Source: JBCCCJ01 sp039029315 (lineage in GTDB: Bacteria > Bacteroidota > Bacteroidia > J057). From it: 40,211 bases of DNA. The notes beneath the pieces are model-generated. The model saw only the letters and a list, made by a program, of their open reading frames with translations. It made no database searches and was not told the DNA's origin. Below are positions 7,056-17,006 of the stretch, in pieces. A program made the translations under genes and the position numbers. The stretch is taken from positions 1 through 40,211 of the forward strand of contig JBCCGK010000107.1 of the NCBI GenBank assembly GCA_039029315.1. Reading direction: 5' to 3'. Position 1 is the stretch's first letter. The number at the start of each line of letters is the position of its first letter.

Positions 7056-7925
7056 ATGAGACCTTTTGTTTTGCCTCTGTTATTGCTCCCCTTTCTTCTC
7101 ATGGCTCAGCCAGATACAGATATCTACTTGTTGTCTGTTAGTTCTCAGGGAGATCAGCTGGTATTGTCAGATTCAAAAAATATCACGCCCAGGAAAGGTT
7201 ATGACAATCAACCCTGCTTTACGCCAGACGGGAAAGGGCTCTTGTATGTAGCAGCCCAACTCGATGGACAGACGGAGGTATACCGCTACGATCTGGGAAG
7301 CGGCTCTTCCAAACGGCTTACCCAAACCAAAAAAAGAAGTGAATATTCCCCCACTGTTATGCCAGATGGGGAACATATCAGTGTCGTGGTGGTCGAAGAG
7401 GATTCTTCCCAACGGATTTGGGCAGTACCTCTTGAAGGTGGAGCTGGAAAGCGATTGACTGATAAGGTGGAGTTCATTGGATATTATGCCTGGTATCACA
7501 AGAAGAAAATGGCTGCCTTCCTTTTGGGAGATGTATTCACCCTACAATGCTTTCATGTGAAGAAACAAAAGCCACAAGTCCTGGCTGAAAATATTGGGCG
7601 AGCTGTTCAGATTCGTCCAACGGATGGAGCCGTGAGCTTTGTCCAAAAAGGAGAAGCTACGCCCTGGAAGATTCGCTCCTGGCATCCCAAAACCAAAGAC
7701 ATCCAGGACATCGTGCCCGTGTTGGATGGAAGTGAAGATTATTGCTGGACGCCCGAAGGGCACCTGCTCATGGGAAAAGGATCTGAATTGTTTCGCTTTC
7801 GTCCAGGTATAGACCAGGATTGGCAATCTCTTGGAGCGCTTGGAGTGGGAGATTTCTACAGACTCGCAATGAGTCCTGATGGCAAGAATCTTGCTGTCGT
7901 GGTGTTTAAAGGAGACAAACCATGA
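7056..7925 (+). CDS. secreted TolB/PD40-type beta-propeller protein
   Basis: A 289-residue protein with a signal peptide (MRPFVLPLLLLPFLLMAQ) and WD40-like PD40 blades: DNQPCFTPDGKGLLYVA, SEYSPTVMPDGEHISVV, EDYCWTPEGHLLMG and FYRLAMSPDGKNLAVV. These four 'sPDG' turns mark a TolB-C-terminal-like propeller, usually a protein- or ligand-binding scaffold in the periplasm. No catalytic domain is attached. The ATG at 7056 was chosen because the signal peptide begins there. Its stop overlaps the next gene (ATGA, 7922-7925), so the propeller and the GNAT enzyme are translationally coupled. Confidence 0.85.
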   Translation: MRPFVLPLLLLPFLLMAQPDTDIYLLSVSSQGDQLVLSDSKNITPRKGYDNQPCFTPDGKGLLYVAAQLDGQTEVYRYDLGSGSSKRLTQTKKRSEYSPTVMPDGEHISVVVVEEDSSQRIWAVPLEGGAGKRLTDKVEFIGYYAWYHKKKMAAFLLGDVFTLQCFHVKKQKPQVLAENIGRAVQIRPTDGAVSFVQKGEATPWKIRSWHPKTKDIQDIVPVLDGSEDYCWTPEGHLLMGKGSELFRFRPGIDQDWQSLGALGVGDFYRLAMSPDGKNLAVVVFKGDKP

Positions 7926-8398
7926 TTGAGATTCGGACTGCCCGGATGGAAGATTATGAAGCTATCTGCCAGCTCGTACGGCAGGTGGATGCGATCCATG
8001 TGGAAAAATATCCAGAATATTTTCGCCTGCCTGATGGCCATACTCGCGAGAGGGCACATATTCAACTCTGGATTGAACGGCAAGACAGGGATATTCTTCT
8101 GGCCCTGGATGAGAGCGGTTTGGTTGGGGTGCTGATGGTGATTCTGGAAAAAGAGATTCCCATGTCCATCGTTGTAGAAAATCAACGATATGCAGTAGTC
8201 GATAATCTGGTGGTAGAAGAGCAAAACAGAGGGCGAGGCATTGGAAAACTACTGATAGAAGCGTCCCACTTGTGGGGAAAGGAGAGAGGTGCAATGGAGA
8301 TGAGATTACAAGTGTATGCCAAAAATGTTCAGGCACAAGGCTTTTACAAAGCTCTCGGATTTGAACCTTTGACCCATCAACTCAGAAAAAAAGTGTAA
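7922..8398 (+). CDS. GNAT-family N-acetyltransferase
   Basis: A 158-residue GCN5-related acetyltransferase. The acetyl-CoA pyrophosphate loop is NRGRGIGKLL after the core strand YAVVDNLVVEE, and the C-terminal part NVQAQGFYKALGFEP is characteristic of motif B. The N-terminus IRTARMEDYEAI is a standard GNAT opening. The acceptor substrate cannot be told from sequence. It overlaps the upstream propeller gene by four bases and is 16 bases from the downstream LytTR regulator, so all three look like one operon. Confidence 0.93.
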   Translation: MIEIRTARMEDYEAICQLVRQVDAIHVEKYPEYFRLPDGHTRERAHIQLWIERQDRDILLALDESGLVGVLMVILEKEIPMSIVVENQRYAVVDNLVVEEQNRGRGIGKLLIEASHLWGKERGAMEMRLQVYAKNVQAQGFYKALGFEPLTHQLRKKV

Positions 8399-8414
8399 GA
8401 GAGAGACAATCGAC

Positions 8415-9155
8415 ATGACCTCAGTACGAATATTCGCAGTAGAAGATGACCTGATTCACCAGGAAAACCTCCGAATGACCCTGGATGAGTTGGGCTACGA
8501 ACTGATTGGACTGGAATCTTCTGCTGAGTCCGCACTAAAGCGATTGCCTGCTCTCAAACCAGACCTCTTCATTCTCGACATCCAGCTTTCGGGCAAGCAA
8601 GATGGCATTGATCTCGCTCACCAAATCAATGCTAGCTGGCCCAGTCCCATCATTTATGTTACTTCTTTTCAGGATGCTCAGACCTACCATCGGGCTCAAA
8701 CTACCCAGCCATTTGCCTACCTGTCCAAACCACTCAATCCTATCAGTCTTCAATCCAGTATTGAGTCTGCCCTGCAGCACTATGCATATCAGGAAGAGAC
8801 CAAACCTTCTGTATGGGGATCTGATGTCTTTTTACATGGAAGCTTTTTTGTCAAAGTAGGCAAAAAACTCATCAAGTTTACTTCCTCTGAGGTCCGATGG
8901 ATAGAAGTGTCTGGTAATCGATACTGCAAGGTGGTCAGTGGGGACAGACAAGCCCATGTCCGAGCCTCTTTGACTGAAGTCCAGCAAAAATTGGCCCCTG
9001 ATCCTTTTTTGCGAGTCCACAGATCCTATCTCATCAATCCCCACTTCATCGAGGCCATTCATGAAGCAGAGCAATGGGTAAGCGTAGATGGACAGCAAAT
9101 TCCCATTGGCAAAACCTATCGGGAGGACTTCTTCCGATCTATCCGGAGATTGTGA
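8415..9155 (+). CDS. LytTR-family response regulator
   Basis: A 246-residue two-domain regulator. The receiver domain (about 1-120) has acidic pocket E10-D11-D12, phospho-acceptor D55 in FILDIQL, T83 and K105 (LSKPL). The LytTR DNA-binding domain (about 140-246) shows IRWIEVSGNRYCKVV-like core strands, FLRVHRSYLIN and the end IPIGKTYREDFF. Such regulators are usually activated by a histidine kinase of the LytS/YehU type; none is adjacent, and the genes upstream are a propeller and an acetyltransferase. Target promoters are unknown. Confidence 0.95.
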   Translation: MTSVRIFAVEDDLIHQENLRMTLDELGYELIGLESSAESALKRLPALKPDLFILDIQLSGKQDGIDLAHQINASWPSPIIYVTSFQDAQTYHRAQTTQPFAYLSKPLNPISLQSSIESALQHYAYQEETKPSVWGSDVFLHGSFFVKVGKKLIKFTSSEVRWIEVSGNRYCKVVSGDRQAHVRASLTEVQQKLAPDPFLRVHRSYLINPHFIEAIHEAEQWVSVDGQQIPIGKTYREDFFRSIRRL

Positions 9156-9282
9156 GGGTCCAAACTGTGACAATAAGTATGCCTTCTCCGACATCATCCT
9201 TCCCAAACAGGACATAGCCCAGCAAAGCAGGTCGCATCCTCTCTAGCTTGGAATTCATTGTTTCATTTCAAGCTCACAGATC

Positions 9283-12200
9283 ATGATTTCAATTCGATGT
9301 ATCCTGATTGCTTTTCTCTCTTTCCCCTTTTTTCTTCTTGGCCAGAATTGTGATGGTTACTGGCTAACGAAATATGGCAGACCTGGTGTCTTCTCTATTC
9401 CCAGAACAATGGCCGTTGACAGCGTCAATGAGTATCTCTATGTCGGAGATCCTGAGCAGTTTTCTGGCGACCCAGCCATACAAAAATTAGGACGTTGGGA
9501 TGGGGACAAATGGTCTCCCATGGGCAACTTTCAGTGTACTTCCTGCGGAAATGGCACCATTGAGGCCCTGCTCACTGATCCACAGGGAAATCTTTTCATT
9601 GGAGGATTCTTTGAAGGGGTCGAAGACCTCAATGGCAATTTTACGGCCTCGAAGAATCTCATTAAATGGAATGCTACGACAGAGGCATTTGAGGCACTTG
9701 GATTTGGTGTAGAAGCACTTCGGGTGTACGCACTTGCCTGGCGCAATGATACCCTTTATGTCGGAGGCTCCATCACTGCTGCCAAGAATCTCCCTGGACT
9801 TGGTGGAGATCTTCCCGTCAACAACATTGCCTTATTTGATGAAAATACACAGACCTGGCATGCCATGGGGCAGGGGATTGAATCTTTCAACCTGGTCCCT
9901 GGCGACAATGGCGATGTATATGCAATGACCATTGCCAATACAGGAGAATTGCTGGTTGGTGGTAGTTTCAGCAAAATTAACGGTGCTACGCAGGTTCATA
10001 GTGTTGCCAAGTGGACAGCTTCAGGTGGATGGCAAGCCTTAGGCAATGGTGTCAGTCAGATTAATGATCTGCTGACCCCACCAACTTCTCTCCCTGGCGT
10101 AGTTCGGGATTTTGCAATGGATGCAAGTGGACATATTTATGCAGCAGGAACCATGGGAAACCATTTTGCTGCTGGGAATGGCTTGGCTATCCTGAATGGA
10201 GCCAATGCCAATACCTGGTCTTATCCACCTGATCTTGGGAATCTACCATCAGGGGGGCGATGGCAGACTTATACAGTGTATGTGGATGATCAGGAAAACT
10301 TTCTGTATATCGGTGGAGATTTTAACTCTGAAGATGCCGATCCCTTTGCACCTGTTCCTGGAGAGTATGTAGCCAGAAAAAATCTGACTACACAACAATG
10401 GGAAGATCTATCTGGAGGAATCACTGAAGTATCAGCTGGCTTAGAAGTCACGGAAATCATAGGATTCAAACATTTTATCTATGTGGGGGGGAATTTTTCA
10501 GAAGTAGGGGGCAATAAACAGGTTCGCAACATCGCCGAATGGCAGAAGTTTTCGGAGATCTGGGAGCCTTTGGGGAATGGCCTGGCAGAGGCTTGCGATG
10601 AGATTTTTACCATAGAACCTGTATTCCAAAAAGCTGGTGGGAGTTTTGAAGGCATTGGTTTTCAAAGGCTCAGAGGGATTGCTGATCTGAACAGTGGCTT
10701 TTGGTCACCCTCCCTCACTGGAGGCGTGGCCTCGCAAGTCGCTGGTACAGCTAGGATTCTGGATATAGAAAGAGTAGGATCTTTTGAGTATTTGATTGCA
10801 GGAAGCTTCGATACAGTCGGGATCGGGCATTCGGCTGGTCCGGTAGCTGCGGCTGGCTTGTTTCAGCACAATAACGGGACAGATCAAAATACGATTCTGA
10901 TCAACTCTTTAGGCGGTCCTGGAAACTTTCAAAGCATCTATGCCACCACCATGTGGCAGGGACAAGTAATCGCTGGGGGAGATTTTACTTCGATAGATGG
11001 TGTCAATATTCAGGGTCTTGGGATTAGAGATGCGTCTGGCAACTGGGCAGAATTGGCTGCAATTGGCAGTGGCACAGTAAGAGAGATCTACAATGATGGA
11101 GACAGTCTGCTATATGTTGGCGGGACTTTTTCGACTGTTAATGGTTCATACCTGGAAGGAATCGTGGTTTATGATGGTAACAATTGGTCAGCTCTTGGGC
11201 AACCTTTGGGATTTTATCACGATGTTTTCGCCATCGCCAAAGATCCGACAACAGGAGAGATCGCCATTGGTGGAGGATTTCAGAACGTAACGCAATCAAA
11301 TGGAAGCAGCCTGAGTTCTGCTGGTTTAGCTTTTTGGGATGGCAGTCAGTGGAGCACCAAAGGCGAGGTAGAGGCTGCCTTTACTTCTCCCAATCAATAC
11401 GCACGGATTGTCAGGTCCATTGATTATGATGAGAATGGTGTCCTTTATATCGGTGGAGAATTCTCTGGCATCGATGGCGTTGCAGCCAACAGAGTAGCAC
11501 GCTATATAGCTGGTACAGGTTGGCAAGCCTTGGGAATGGGCATTGAAGCTTCCGATTGCAATGGATACCCATCTGTCAATGTGGTCCGTCATTCAGGTGG
11601 CTCAAGTCTGTATGTAGGAGGAAAATTTTCCAGAGCAGGAGGCTCCCCTTCTCATGGCTATGCGAGGTATATCCTCTCTTTGGATCAGGCAGATCTGCTG
11701 CCAGATACCTTCGACTTGCAATGCGAGCAAACCGTGCTCATTGGAAATCCTGGTTTCCAGAATTGGCAATGGTCTACAGGGGACACTGATGACACAGCCC
11801 GTGTGGACTCCAACTATTTCAACACGCATGCAAATGCCAACAGACGGGTTTGGGTACATGCCACAGCAGAGCAGAATGGCTGTGTATTCTCAGATTCGAT
11901 GGAGGTTCCTTTCCTAGGTAAAAACCCTATTCTTAGCATGGATTGGGAAGAAGTAGGTGACGCCACCCGATTGAGTTTTGAACCCAATTACGATACGACC
12001 CTCCTCGAATATGAATGGCATTTTCACTTTGAGGACAAATTCTCTGCTGAAGGAGGAGATACATTGTATGAATTTCCATGCCCACGTCAGCATTTGGTAA
12101 AACTAGATGTTATCTACCCAACAAATGTCTGCGGATTTCTTGGGACCGGGAAAAGCATGTGGGTGGACGTGAGCTACACCCGTCCGACCCTGTTGATAGA

Positions 12201-12942
12201 TGAGGTTGAAATCGACGACTGCCAATCTACCATTGTTCGGGCCATTCCGGGATTTACAAATCGATTGTGGTCAAATGGTAGCATGAGCATTTGGACAATT
12301 GTCGACTCATCATATATGCAAGGAGCTGTATCTGAGTGGTTGTACCATTCAGCAGATTCTGGCTCATGTCTATTCACAGACTCCATTCTTATCACCAATG
12401 GCGTGGATTATATGGACAGACCATTACAGGCATATAGTCATATGGTGGCAAATTCTTTAGAAGTCTTGTTCATGTCTGAGACAATTAACCCCATCGCATC
12501 AGCTATATGGGATTATGGAGATGGAACTGTTCTTAGTTTTGACAGCCTTGAGATTGTTCAGGGATTGCCTTATCTCCATCAATACTCACATCCAGCCATC
12601 TATGAAGTAAAGGTGATCGCCTCGAATCATTGCGGAGAAGATACGACGACTTTTGAAGTCAATGTGCTCAATACCTCTTCAGAAGAATTGTCTGAACCCC
12701 TTCTGACAATTTACCCCAATCCCTCTACTGGTCAATTTACTCTTGGCCTGCCTGATTCTCAGCAAGGCGAACTGGAGATCTGGCTTTATGATTTGTATGG
12801 ACAGGAAGTCTTCTATCAACATGCAGGCATCCACGCTGGTGGACCCTATGAAGTTCGCATTAGCGGTGTCCCCTCAGGTACTTATCCACTTAGGGTCAAG
12901 TTCGATCAGGCCGTTTGGCATGTCAATGCAGTCATTCACTGA
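9283..12942 (+). CDS. large T9SS-secreted propeller-repeat protein
   Basis: A 1219-residue exported protein. After the signal peptide (ending LLGQ, about residue 21) there are about twelve copies, between roughly residues 95 and 800, of a unit with core LYVGG.F....G...N.A.W followed by a W.aLG.G strand, resembling the delta-60/Kelch-like beta-propeller repeats of Bacteroidota surface proteins. Two Ig-like segments follow (FQNWQWSTGD and FTNRLWSNGS), then a PKD-like segment (AIWDYGDGTVLSFDS), and a T9SS type A sorting domain from LTIYPNPSTGQF to the end. The sorting domain predicts export by the type IX system and surface anchoring or release. Ligand or function is unknown. Confidence 0.9.
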   Translation: MISIRCILIAFLSFPFFLLGQNCDGYWLTKYGRPGVFSIPRTMAVDSVNEYLYVGDPEQFSGDPAIQKLGRWDGDKWSPMGNFQCTSCGNGTIEALLTDPQGNLFIGGFFEGVEDLNGNFTASKNLIKWNATTEAFEALGFGVEALRVYALAWRNDTLYVGGSITAAKNLPGLGGDLPVNNIALFDENTQTWHAMGQGIESFNLVPGDNGDVYAMTIANTGELLVGGSFSKINGATQVHSVAKWTASGGWQALGNGVSQINDLLTPPTSLPGVVRDFAMDASGHIYAAGTMGNHFAAGNGLAILNGANANTWSYPPDLGNLPSGGRWQTYTVYVDDQENFLYIGGDFNSEDADPFAPVPGEYVARKNLTTQQWEDLSGGITEVSAGLEVTEIIGFKHFIYVGGNFSEVGGNKQVRNIAEWQKFSEIWEPLGNGLAEACDEIFTIEPVFQKAGGSFEGIGFQRLRGIADLNSGFWSPSLTGGVASQVAGTARILDIERVGSFEYLIAGSFDTVGIGHSAGPVAAAGLFQHNNGTDQNTILINSLGGPGNFQSIYATTMWQGQVIAGGDFTSIDGVNIQGLGIRDASGNWAELAAIGSGTVREIYNDGDSLLYVGGTFSTVNGSYLEGIVVYDGNNWSALGQPLGFYHDVFAIAKDPTTGEIAIGGGFQNVTQSNGSSLSSAGLAFWDGSQWSTKGEVEAAFTSPNQYARIVRSIDYDENGVLYIGGEFSGIDGVAANRVARYIAGTGWQALGMGIEASDCNGYPSVNVVRHSGGSSLYVGGKFSRAGGSPSHGYARYILSLDQADLLPDTFDLQCEQTVLIGNPGFQNWQWSTGDTDDTARVDSNYFNTHANANRRVWVHATAEQNGCVFSDSMEVPFLGKNPILSMDWEEVGDATRLSFEPNYDTTLLEYEWHFHFEDKFSAEGGDTLYEFPCPRQHLVKLDVIYPTNVCGFLGTGKSMWVDVSYTRPTLLIDEVEIDDCQSTIVRAIPGFTNRLWSNGSMSIWTIVDSSYMQGAVSEWLYHSADSGSCLFTDSILITNGVDYMDRPLQAYSHMVANSLEVLFMSETINPIASAIWDYGDGTVLSFDSLEIVQGLPYLHQYSHPAIYEVKVIASNHCGEDTTTFEVNVLNTSSEELSEPLLTIYPNPSTGQFTLGLPDSQQGELEIWLYDLYGQEVFYQHAGIHAGGPYEVRISGVPSGTYPLRVKFDQAVWHVNAVIH

Positions 12943-13038
12943 TCAGACTAGCTGCCCTTTTGGCCCTAAGCTGATTGCCCTCCCTTGCCTTATACTTTAC
13001 TCGATACCCTTTTTCTCTCACCCTTTACCTAAAACAGT

Positions 13039-13458
13039 ATGAATGTCTTATCAATTCTTCGAATTATTGTGATTCTGATGCTTTCTTGTCTTTGTGCACA
13101 GCTTGTTGTAGCTCAGTCTGTACCGGAAATATCCGGAGTCTGGCGGCTCCAGATTGACAAAAAAATCGATGGAAAGATTGCCGGTAACTATGGCTGCACA
13201 CATGTGAATCTGGACCAGAATGGAACTGCCCTCACAGCTAAATACAGCAAATGTCCAAGCTCGAATGAAGCCAAGGGATCGCGCTTCAACGGGCAAATCT
13301 ACCAAAGCAAACGAGGGATATTGATTCATCTGATCCAGCACGTCCCATTCACCAAGTACTATGGCTCCTGGAGTGGTAGCCTGATCGAACCTGGCTTGAT
13401 CAAAGGACTCATGGTTGACCTTGAAGGCAATCAATTTGAATTTAGTTTGACACAATAG
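13039..13458 (+). CDS. small secreted protein of unknown function
   Basis: A 139-residue protein with a clear signal peptide (MNVLSILRIIVILMLSCLCAQLVVAQ) and a compact, probably all-beta mature part of about 113 residues opening with ISGVWRLQID, reminiscent of small lipocalin-like or 'extracellular beta-barrel' domains. Two cysteines (YGCTHV and SKCPSS) could form a disulfide. I do not recognise the family. It starts 97 bases after the large T9SS protein on the same strand; it carries no sorting domain. A strong hairpin follows at 13515. Confidence 0.75.
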   Translation: MNVLSILRIIVILMLSCLCAQLVVAQSVPEISGVWRLQIDKKIDGKIAGNYGCTHVNLDQNGTALTAKYSKCPSSNEAKGSRFNGQIYQSKRGILIHLIQHVPFTKYYGSWSGSLIEPGLIKGLMVDLEGNQFEFSLTQ

Positions 13459-13990
13459 ACGCGATCACAAGATTGCCTTGTCGAAGCAAGGAATGAAGCG
13501 CGAACTGGCATATTGCCCAGGGACTTATGGCCTAGCTGTCATAAGTTCCTGGGCATATTGACTGAGCGATTCGTGCAAAAATTTTCAGCAGGAAGGTGAA
13601 CCTCATCGGTATACCAAAGAAGACACATATAGCAGGAAGAAACTTCTTGTTCCTCAACAGATAGAACAGGAGGCTAAACACATTGACCTTTTGGCAATGA
13701 GTTAGATCCCGACACGATCATTCAATAAGCAACATGTGGGATGTTTACCTACAATAACATCCTGCATACATAGAAATTAGACCATTTTGTTTCTGAATGT
13801 CTGACAGGGTTTTATACTTTGGCTGGCATGAACTGGGAATGCCTCATATATTCTTCAAATCTAGCAGCAATGCCTCAACGCATCGCAAGTCTGGAGGAGA
13901 GATCAGCAATTGAGCCATTCCATTGTCCTTCAGAAACCCATTAATTTTTGTAGTTTGCCTCTCCCTTTTTATTCAATTTCTTTGCTTATC
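13459..13990. other. noncoding region with strong hairpin
   Basis: About 530 bases with no supported gene. Apart from the 17-bp hairpin at 13515-13554, I see a weak GGATGTT/AACATCC inverted repeat near 13739-13763 and no convincing promoter for the following M28 peptidase gene. Confidence 0.4.
13515..13554 (+). terminator. 17-bp stem hairpin after small secreted protein
   Basis: GCCCAGGGACTTATGGC pairs with GTCATAAGTTCCTGGGC around a six-base loop (CTAGCT). Two positions are G-U wobbles in the plus-strand RNA but A-C mismatches in the minus-strand RNA, so the fold favours plus-strand transcription. No T-tract follows, so it is either a T-less terminator or a 3' stabilising structure. The word GCATATTG occurs on both flanks. 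Confidence 0.5.
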
Positions 13991-15502
13991 ATGAAACAAG
14001 TATTGTTAATCCTGTCTGTACTCCTGTTGTTCAGCCTACACATACCGATTGCATTTGGGCAATTACAGGAACCAGAATTTTCTCTAGAACAGAGTGAGAT
14101 AGAAGCCCACCTCAGATTTCTTTCTTCTGATGAATTAGCGGGCAGACGGACAGGGGAGTTTGGCAATAATCTGGCAGCCAGATACTTAGCATCTTATTTT
14201 CAATCGTATGGTCTCCAGCCTATTGAAGGTGCCAATGGATATTTTCAAACTTTTGCTTTACAGAGAACCACGCCTCCTTCAGCAGCCAGTATGAAATGGG
14301 GAAAGCGAAAACTGGAATACAAAAAAGACTTTGTGATCCTGGATGGCGGACCAATTGCTCTCAAAAAGTCAGCATCAGTCTTTGTCGGATATGGAACAAA
14401 AGAATCGGATTTTGAGGGCAAAGAGATGGAAGGAAAAGTCATGGTGGCACTGGTCGGAATGCCTGAAGGTGGCGGCGTAAGCTCGCTGGCAACTGCCCAA
14501 AAGATCAAACAAACATTTGCTAAGTCCAAAGGCGCCATTGCTGTCATCGAGTTGTACAATGGGCCGATTCCGTGGGGGGTCGTTTTGCGATTTATGGGAA
14601 GCTCAAGAGTGGATATGGTACAACCGGGAATGATTCAGGAAAGCAGTATCCCACATGTGTACCTCAAAGATACAGACCCATCCTATGCCCAACAGTATAA
14701 AGGGAAAAAGGCCCCAACTATTGGATTTGTGTCCGATGGAATAGATATTCGACAAGATATGACAAGTCAGAATGTCGCAGGATGGATTGAAGGTTCCGAT
14801 CCTGATCTAAAAAATGAATATGTGCTGTTGTCAGCTCATTATGATCATGTTGGGACAGGGAAAAACGGTGGCCAGAAATATACCGCTGAGGACAGCATCT
14901 TCAATGGAGCAAGAGACAATGGAATAGGTACGGTAGCTTTGCTGGCCGCTGCCAAAAGTCTGGGAGAGAGCAAACCCAAGCGATCTGTGATCTTTTTGGG
15001 ACTGAGTGGAGAAGAGCTCGGCTTGCTGGGAAGTCGCTATTATGTCGAAAATCCACTGGTACCGCTGGACAAAACTGTGTTCAACCTCAACTCGGACAAT
15101 GGTGGATATAATGACACCAGTGCTGTCTCCATCATGGGCTTTCATAGGGTAGGGGCAGAAAAGGAAATGGAACAGGCTGCAGGTGCTTTTGGGTTTCGGG
15201 TCATTGCTGATCCTGCGCCGGAACAAAATCTGTTCGATCGCTCTGACAATGTTTCCTTTGCCAAAAAAGGAATTCCGGCCCCATCCTTTGGCCCAGGAAT
15301 GGACAAGTTCGACAAAGAAATTCTGCAATACTATCATCAAGTTGTGGATGAGGTCAGTACGCTGAATTTTTCCTACATCCATAAATTTTGTCAGGCCTAC
15401 GCCCACGCAGCTCGTTTGATCGGCAACAAATCTGATACACCGAGATGGATTGAAGGAGACAAATACGAAGCCGCATTCAAGAAACTATATGGAATCGATT
15501 AA
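13991..15502 (+). CDS. secreted M28-family zinc peptidase with PA domain
   Basis: A 503-residue exported metallopeptidase. The signal peptide is residues 1 to about 26 (MKQVLLILSVLLLFSL..FGQ). A PA (protease-associated) insert lies around residues 100-250, and the M28 catalytic core after it shows zinc-site residues in SAHYDHVG (H283, D285), ARDNGIG (D309), GEELGLLG (E341/E342), NLNSDNGG and a late histidine in YYHQVVDEV. Family members are aminopeptidases or carboxypeptidases of broad peptide range. I chose the ATG at 13991 since the longer frame only adds residues before the signal peptide. Its end overlaps the symporter start by 14 bases, suggesting coupled peptide degradation and amino-acid uptake. 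Confidence 0.93.
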   Translation: MKQVLLILSVLLLFSLHIPIAFGQLQEPEFSLEQSEIEAHLRFLSSDELAGRRTGEFGNNLAARYLASYFQSYGLQPIEGANGYFQTFALQRTTPPSAASMKWGKRKLEYKKDFVILDGGPIALKKSASVFVGYGTKESDFEGKEMEGKVMVALVGMPEGGGVSSLATAQKIKQTFAKSKGAIAVIELYNGPIPWGVVLRFMGSSRVDMVQPGMIQESSIPHVYLKDTDPSYAQQYKGKKAPTIGFVSDGIDIRQDMTSQNVAGWIEGSDPDLKNEYVLLSAHYDHVGTGKNGGQKYTAEDSIFNGARDNGIGTVALLAAAKSLGESKPKRSVIFLGLSGEELGLLGSRYYVENPLVPLDKTVFNLNSDNGGYNDTSAVSIMGFHRVGAEKEMEQAAGAFGFRVIADPAPEQNLFDRSDNVSFAKKGIPAPSFGPGMDKFDKEILQYYHQVVDEVSTLNFSYIHKFCQAYAHAARLIGNKSDTPRWIEGDKYEAAFKKLYGID

Positions 15503-16850
15503 TCAAGCTTTGGTGGCCTTTGGCAATTGGGCCTGGGGACCGCATCTGTTGTTTTTGCTGGTTGGGGGCGGAGTATTCTTCCTGATTTATTCCAGATTGC
15601 TACCCTTCCGTTATTTCGCTCATGCCATTGCGATTCTTCGGGGTAAATATGACCACCCGGATGATCCTGGAGATATCGATCACTATCAAGCTTTGTCTAC
15701 CGCATTGGCAGCTACTGTCGGGATGGGGAATATCAGTGGAGTCGCTGTAGCCATTGTCGCAGGTGGGCCGGGAGCAATCTTCTGGATGTGGATCAGCGCC
15801 CTGATTGGGGTAGCCACAAAGTTTTTCACCTGTACTCTCGCCATCATGTATAGAGGCAAAGATTCGGAAGGTCAGGTACAGGGAGGTCCGATGTATGTGA
15901 TTGTGGAGGGCATGGGCAAACAATGGCGCCCATTGGCCATATTCTTTTCTCTGGCAGGTCTGGTTGGCGTTATGCCTTTGTTCCAGGCCAATCAATTGAC
16001 CCAAACCATACGAGATGTGATTCTGGTCCCCATGCAGATCGAGACAGGCATGATGAGTAATTTTCTGACCGGAGTCGGAATCCTGATACTGGTATCTCTG
16101 GTTATATTCGGTGGAATCAAACGAATCGGTGCGGTTACTGGACGTCTTGTCCCGTTCATGGTTGGGATTTATGTGATCGCTGTGCTTTATATTTTGTTGA
16201 GTAATCTGACGGCGATTCCTGATAGTTTTGCTCTTATCTTTCGCGATGCTTTTACGGGAGAGGCTGTGTTGGGGGGAGCATTGGGGAGTCTGATTCTATT
16301 GGGTGTGAGACGGGCGGCCTTCTCCAATGAGGCTGGTATTGGAACCGCCCCAATGGCACATGGGGCTGCCAAAACCCAGGAACCCATCCGTGAAGGCTTG
16401 ATTGCCATGCTGGGACCTGTTATTGATACCATCATTGTGTGTACCATGACTGCTTTGGCAATCATCATCACTGGGGTTTGGCAAAGTGGGTCGGAAGAAG
16501 GCATATCAGTCACCCTGTCTGCTTTTGACCATAGCATGCCTGGAATAGGAGCATGGGTGCTAGCCATTTGTGTGATCAATTTTTCTCTCTCTACCATGTT
16601 TTCCATGTCCTATTACGGAACAAAATGTATCAGCTTTTTGGCAGGCGTTCGATACAAAAACTGGTACAACATTCTGTATGTAGGATCTATTTTGTTTGGA
16701 GCCATCGCCTCTTTGGATGCCATTATCTCTTTGATTGATGGCATGTATGCCATGATGGCCATTCCGACCATGATTTCAGCCTTTTGGCTGGCTCCGAAAG
16801 TCATGCAAGCTGCAAAGGCCTATTTTTCTGGTTTGAATACGGATGCTTGA
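15489..16850 (+). CDS. AGCS-family sodium:alanine/glycine symporter
   Basis: A 453-residue inner-membrane transporter of the alanine/glycine:cation symporter family. It has about eleven hydrophobic segments and the family signatures ATVGMGNISGVAVAI, GGPGAIFWMWISALIG, GGPMYVI and RRAAFSNEAGIGTAP. It imports small neutral amino acids with Na+. The start is the ATG at 15489 inside the end of the peptidase gene. Coupling with an exported peptidase fits a scavenging role. Length is typical for the family. Confidence 0.95.
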   Translation: MESINQALVAFGNWAWGPHLLFLLVGGGVFFLIYSRLLPFRYFAHAIAILRGKYDHPDDPGDIDHYQALSTALAATVGMGNISGVAVAIVAGGPGAIFWMWISALIGVATKFFTCTLAIMYRGKDSEGQVQGGPMYVIVEGMGKQWRPLAIFFSLAGLVGVMPLFQANQLTQTIRDVILVPMQIETGMMSNFLTGVGILILVSLVIFGGIKRIGAVTGRLVPFMVGIYVIAVLYILLSNLTAIPDSFALIFRDAFTGEAVLGGALGSLILLGVRRAAFSNEAGIGTAPMAHGAAKTQEPIREGLIAMLGPVIDTIIVCTMTALAIIITGVWQSGSEEGISVTLSAFDHSMPGIGAWVLAICVINFSLSTMFSMSYYGTKCISFLAGVRYKNWYNILYVGSILFGAIASLDAIISLIDGMYAMMAIPTMISAFWLAPKVMQAAKAYFSGLNTDA

Positions 16851-17006
16851 GATCATTCGATCGGAACGACAACTGCCTCATCCCCGCTGGAGCCCTTCCG
16901 GGAGCTAGCCCTCTGTCGCTCCTCCAGAAATGAGGAAGGTAGTAGTTGACCTCCTTCTGGCATATGGCCGAGTTAATCAATTTGTTGGAATATCCGTATA
17001 CCGAGC

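Noticed and set aside
7056..9155. Two-component system formed by the PD40 protein and the LytTR regulator
   Set aside because: No histidine kinase is encoded in the operon; the propeller protein has no membrane or kinase domain, so only co-transcription can be claimed.
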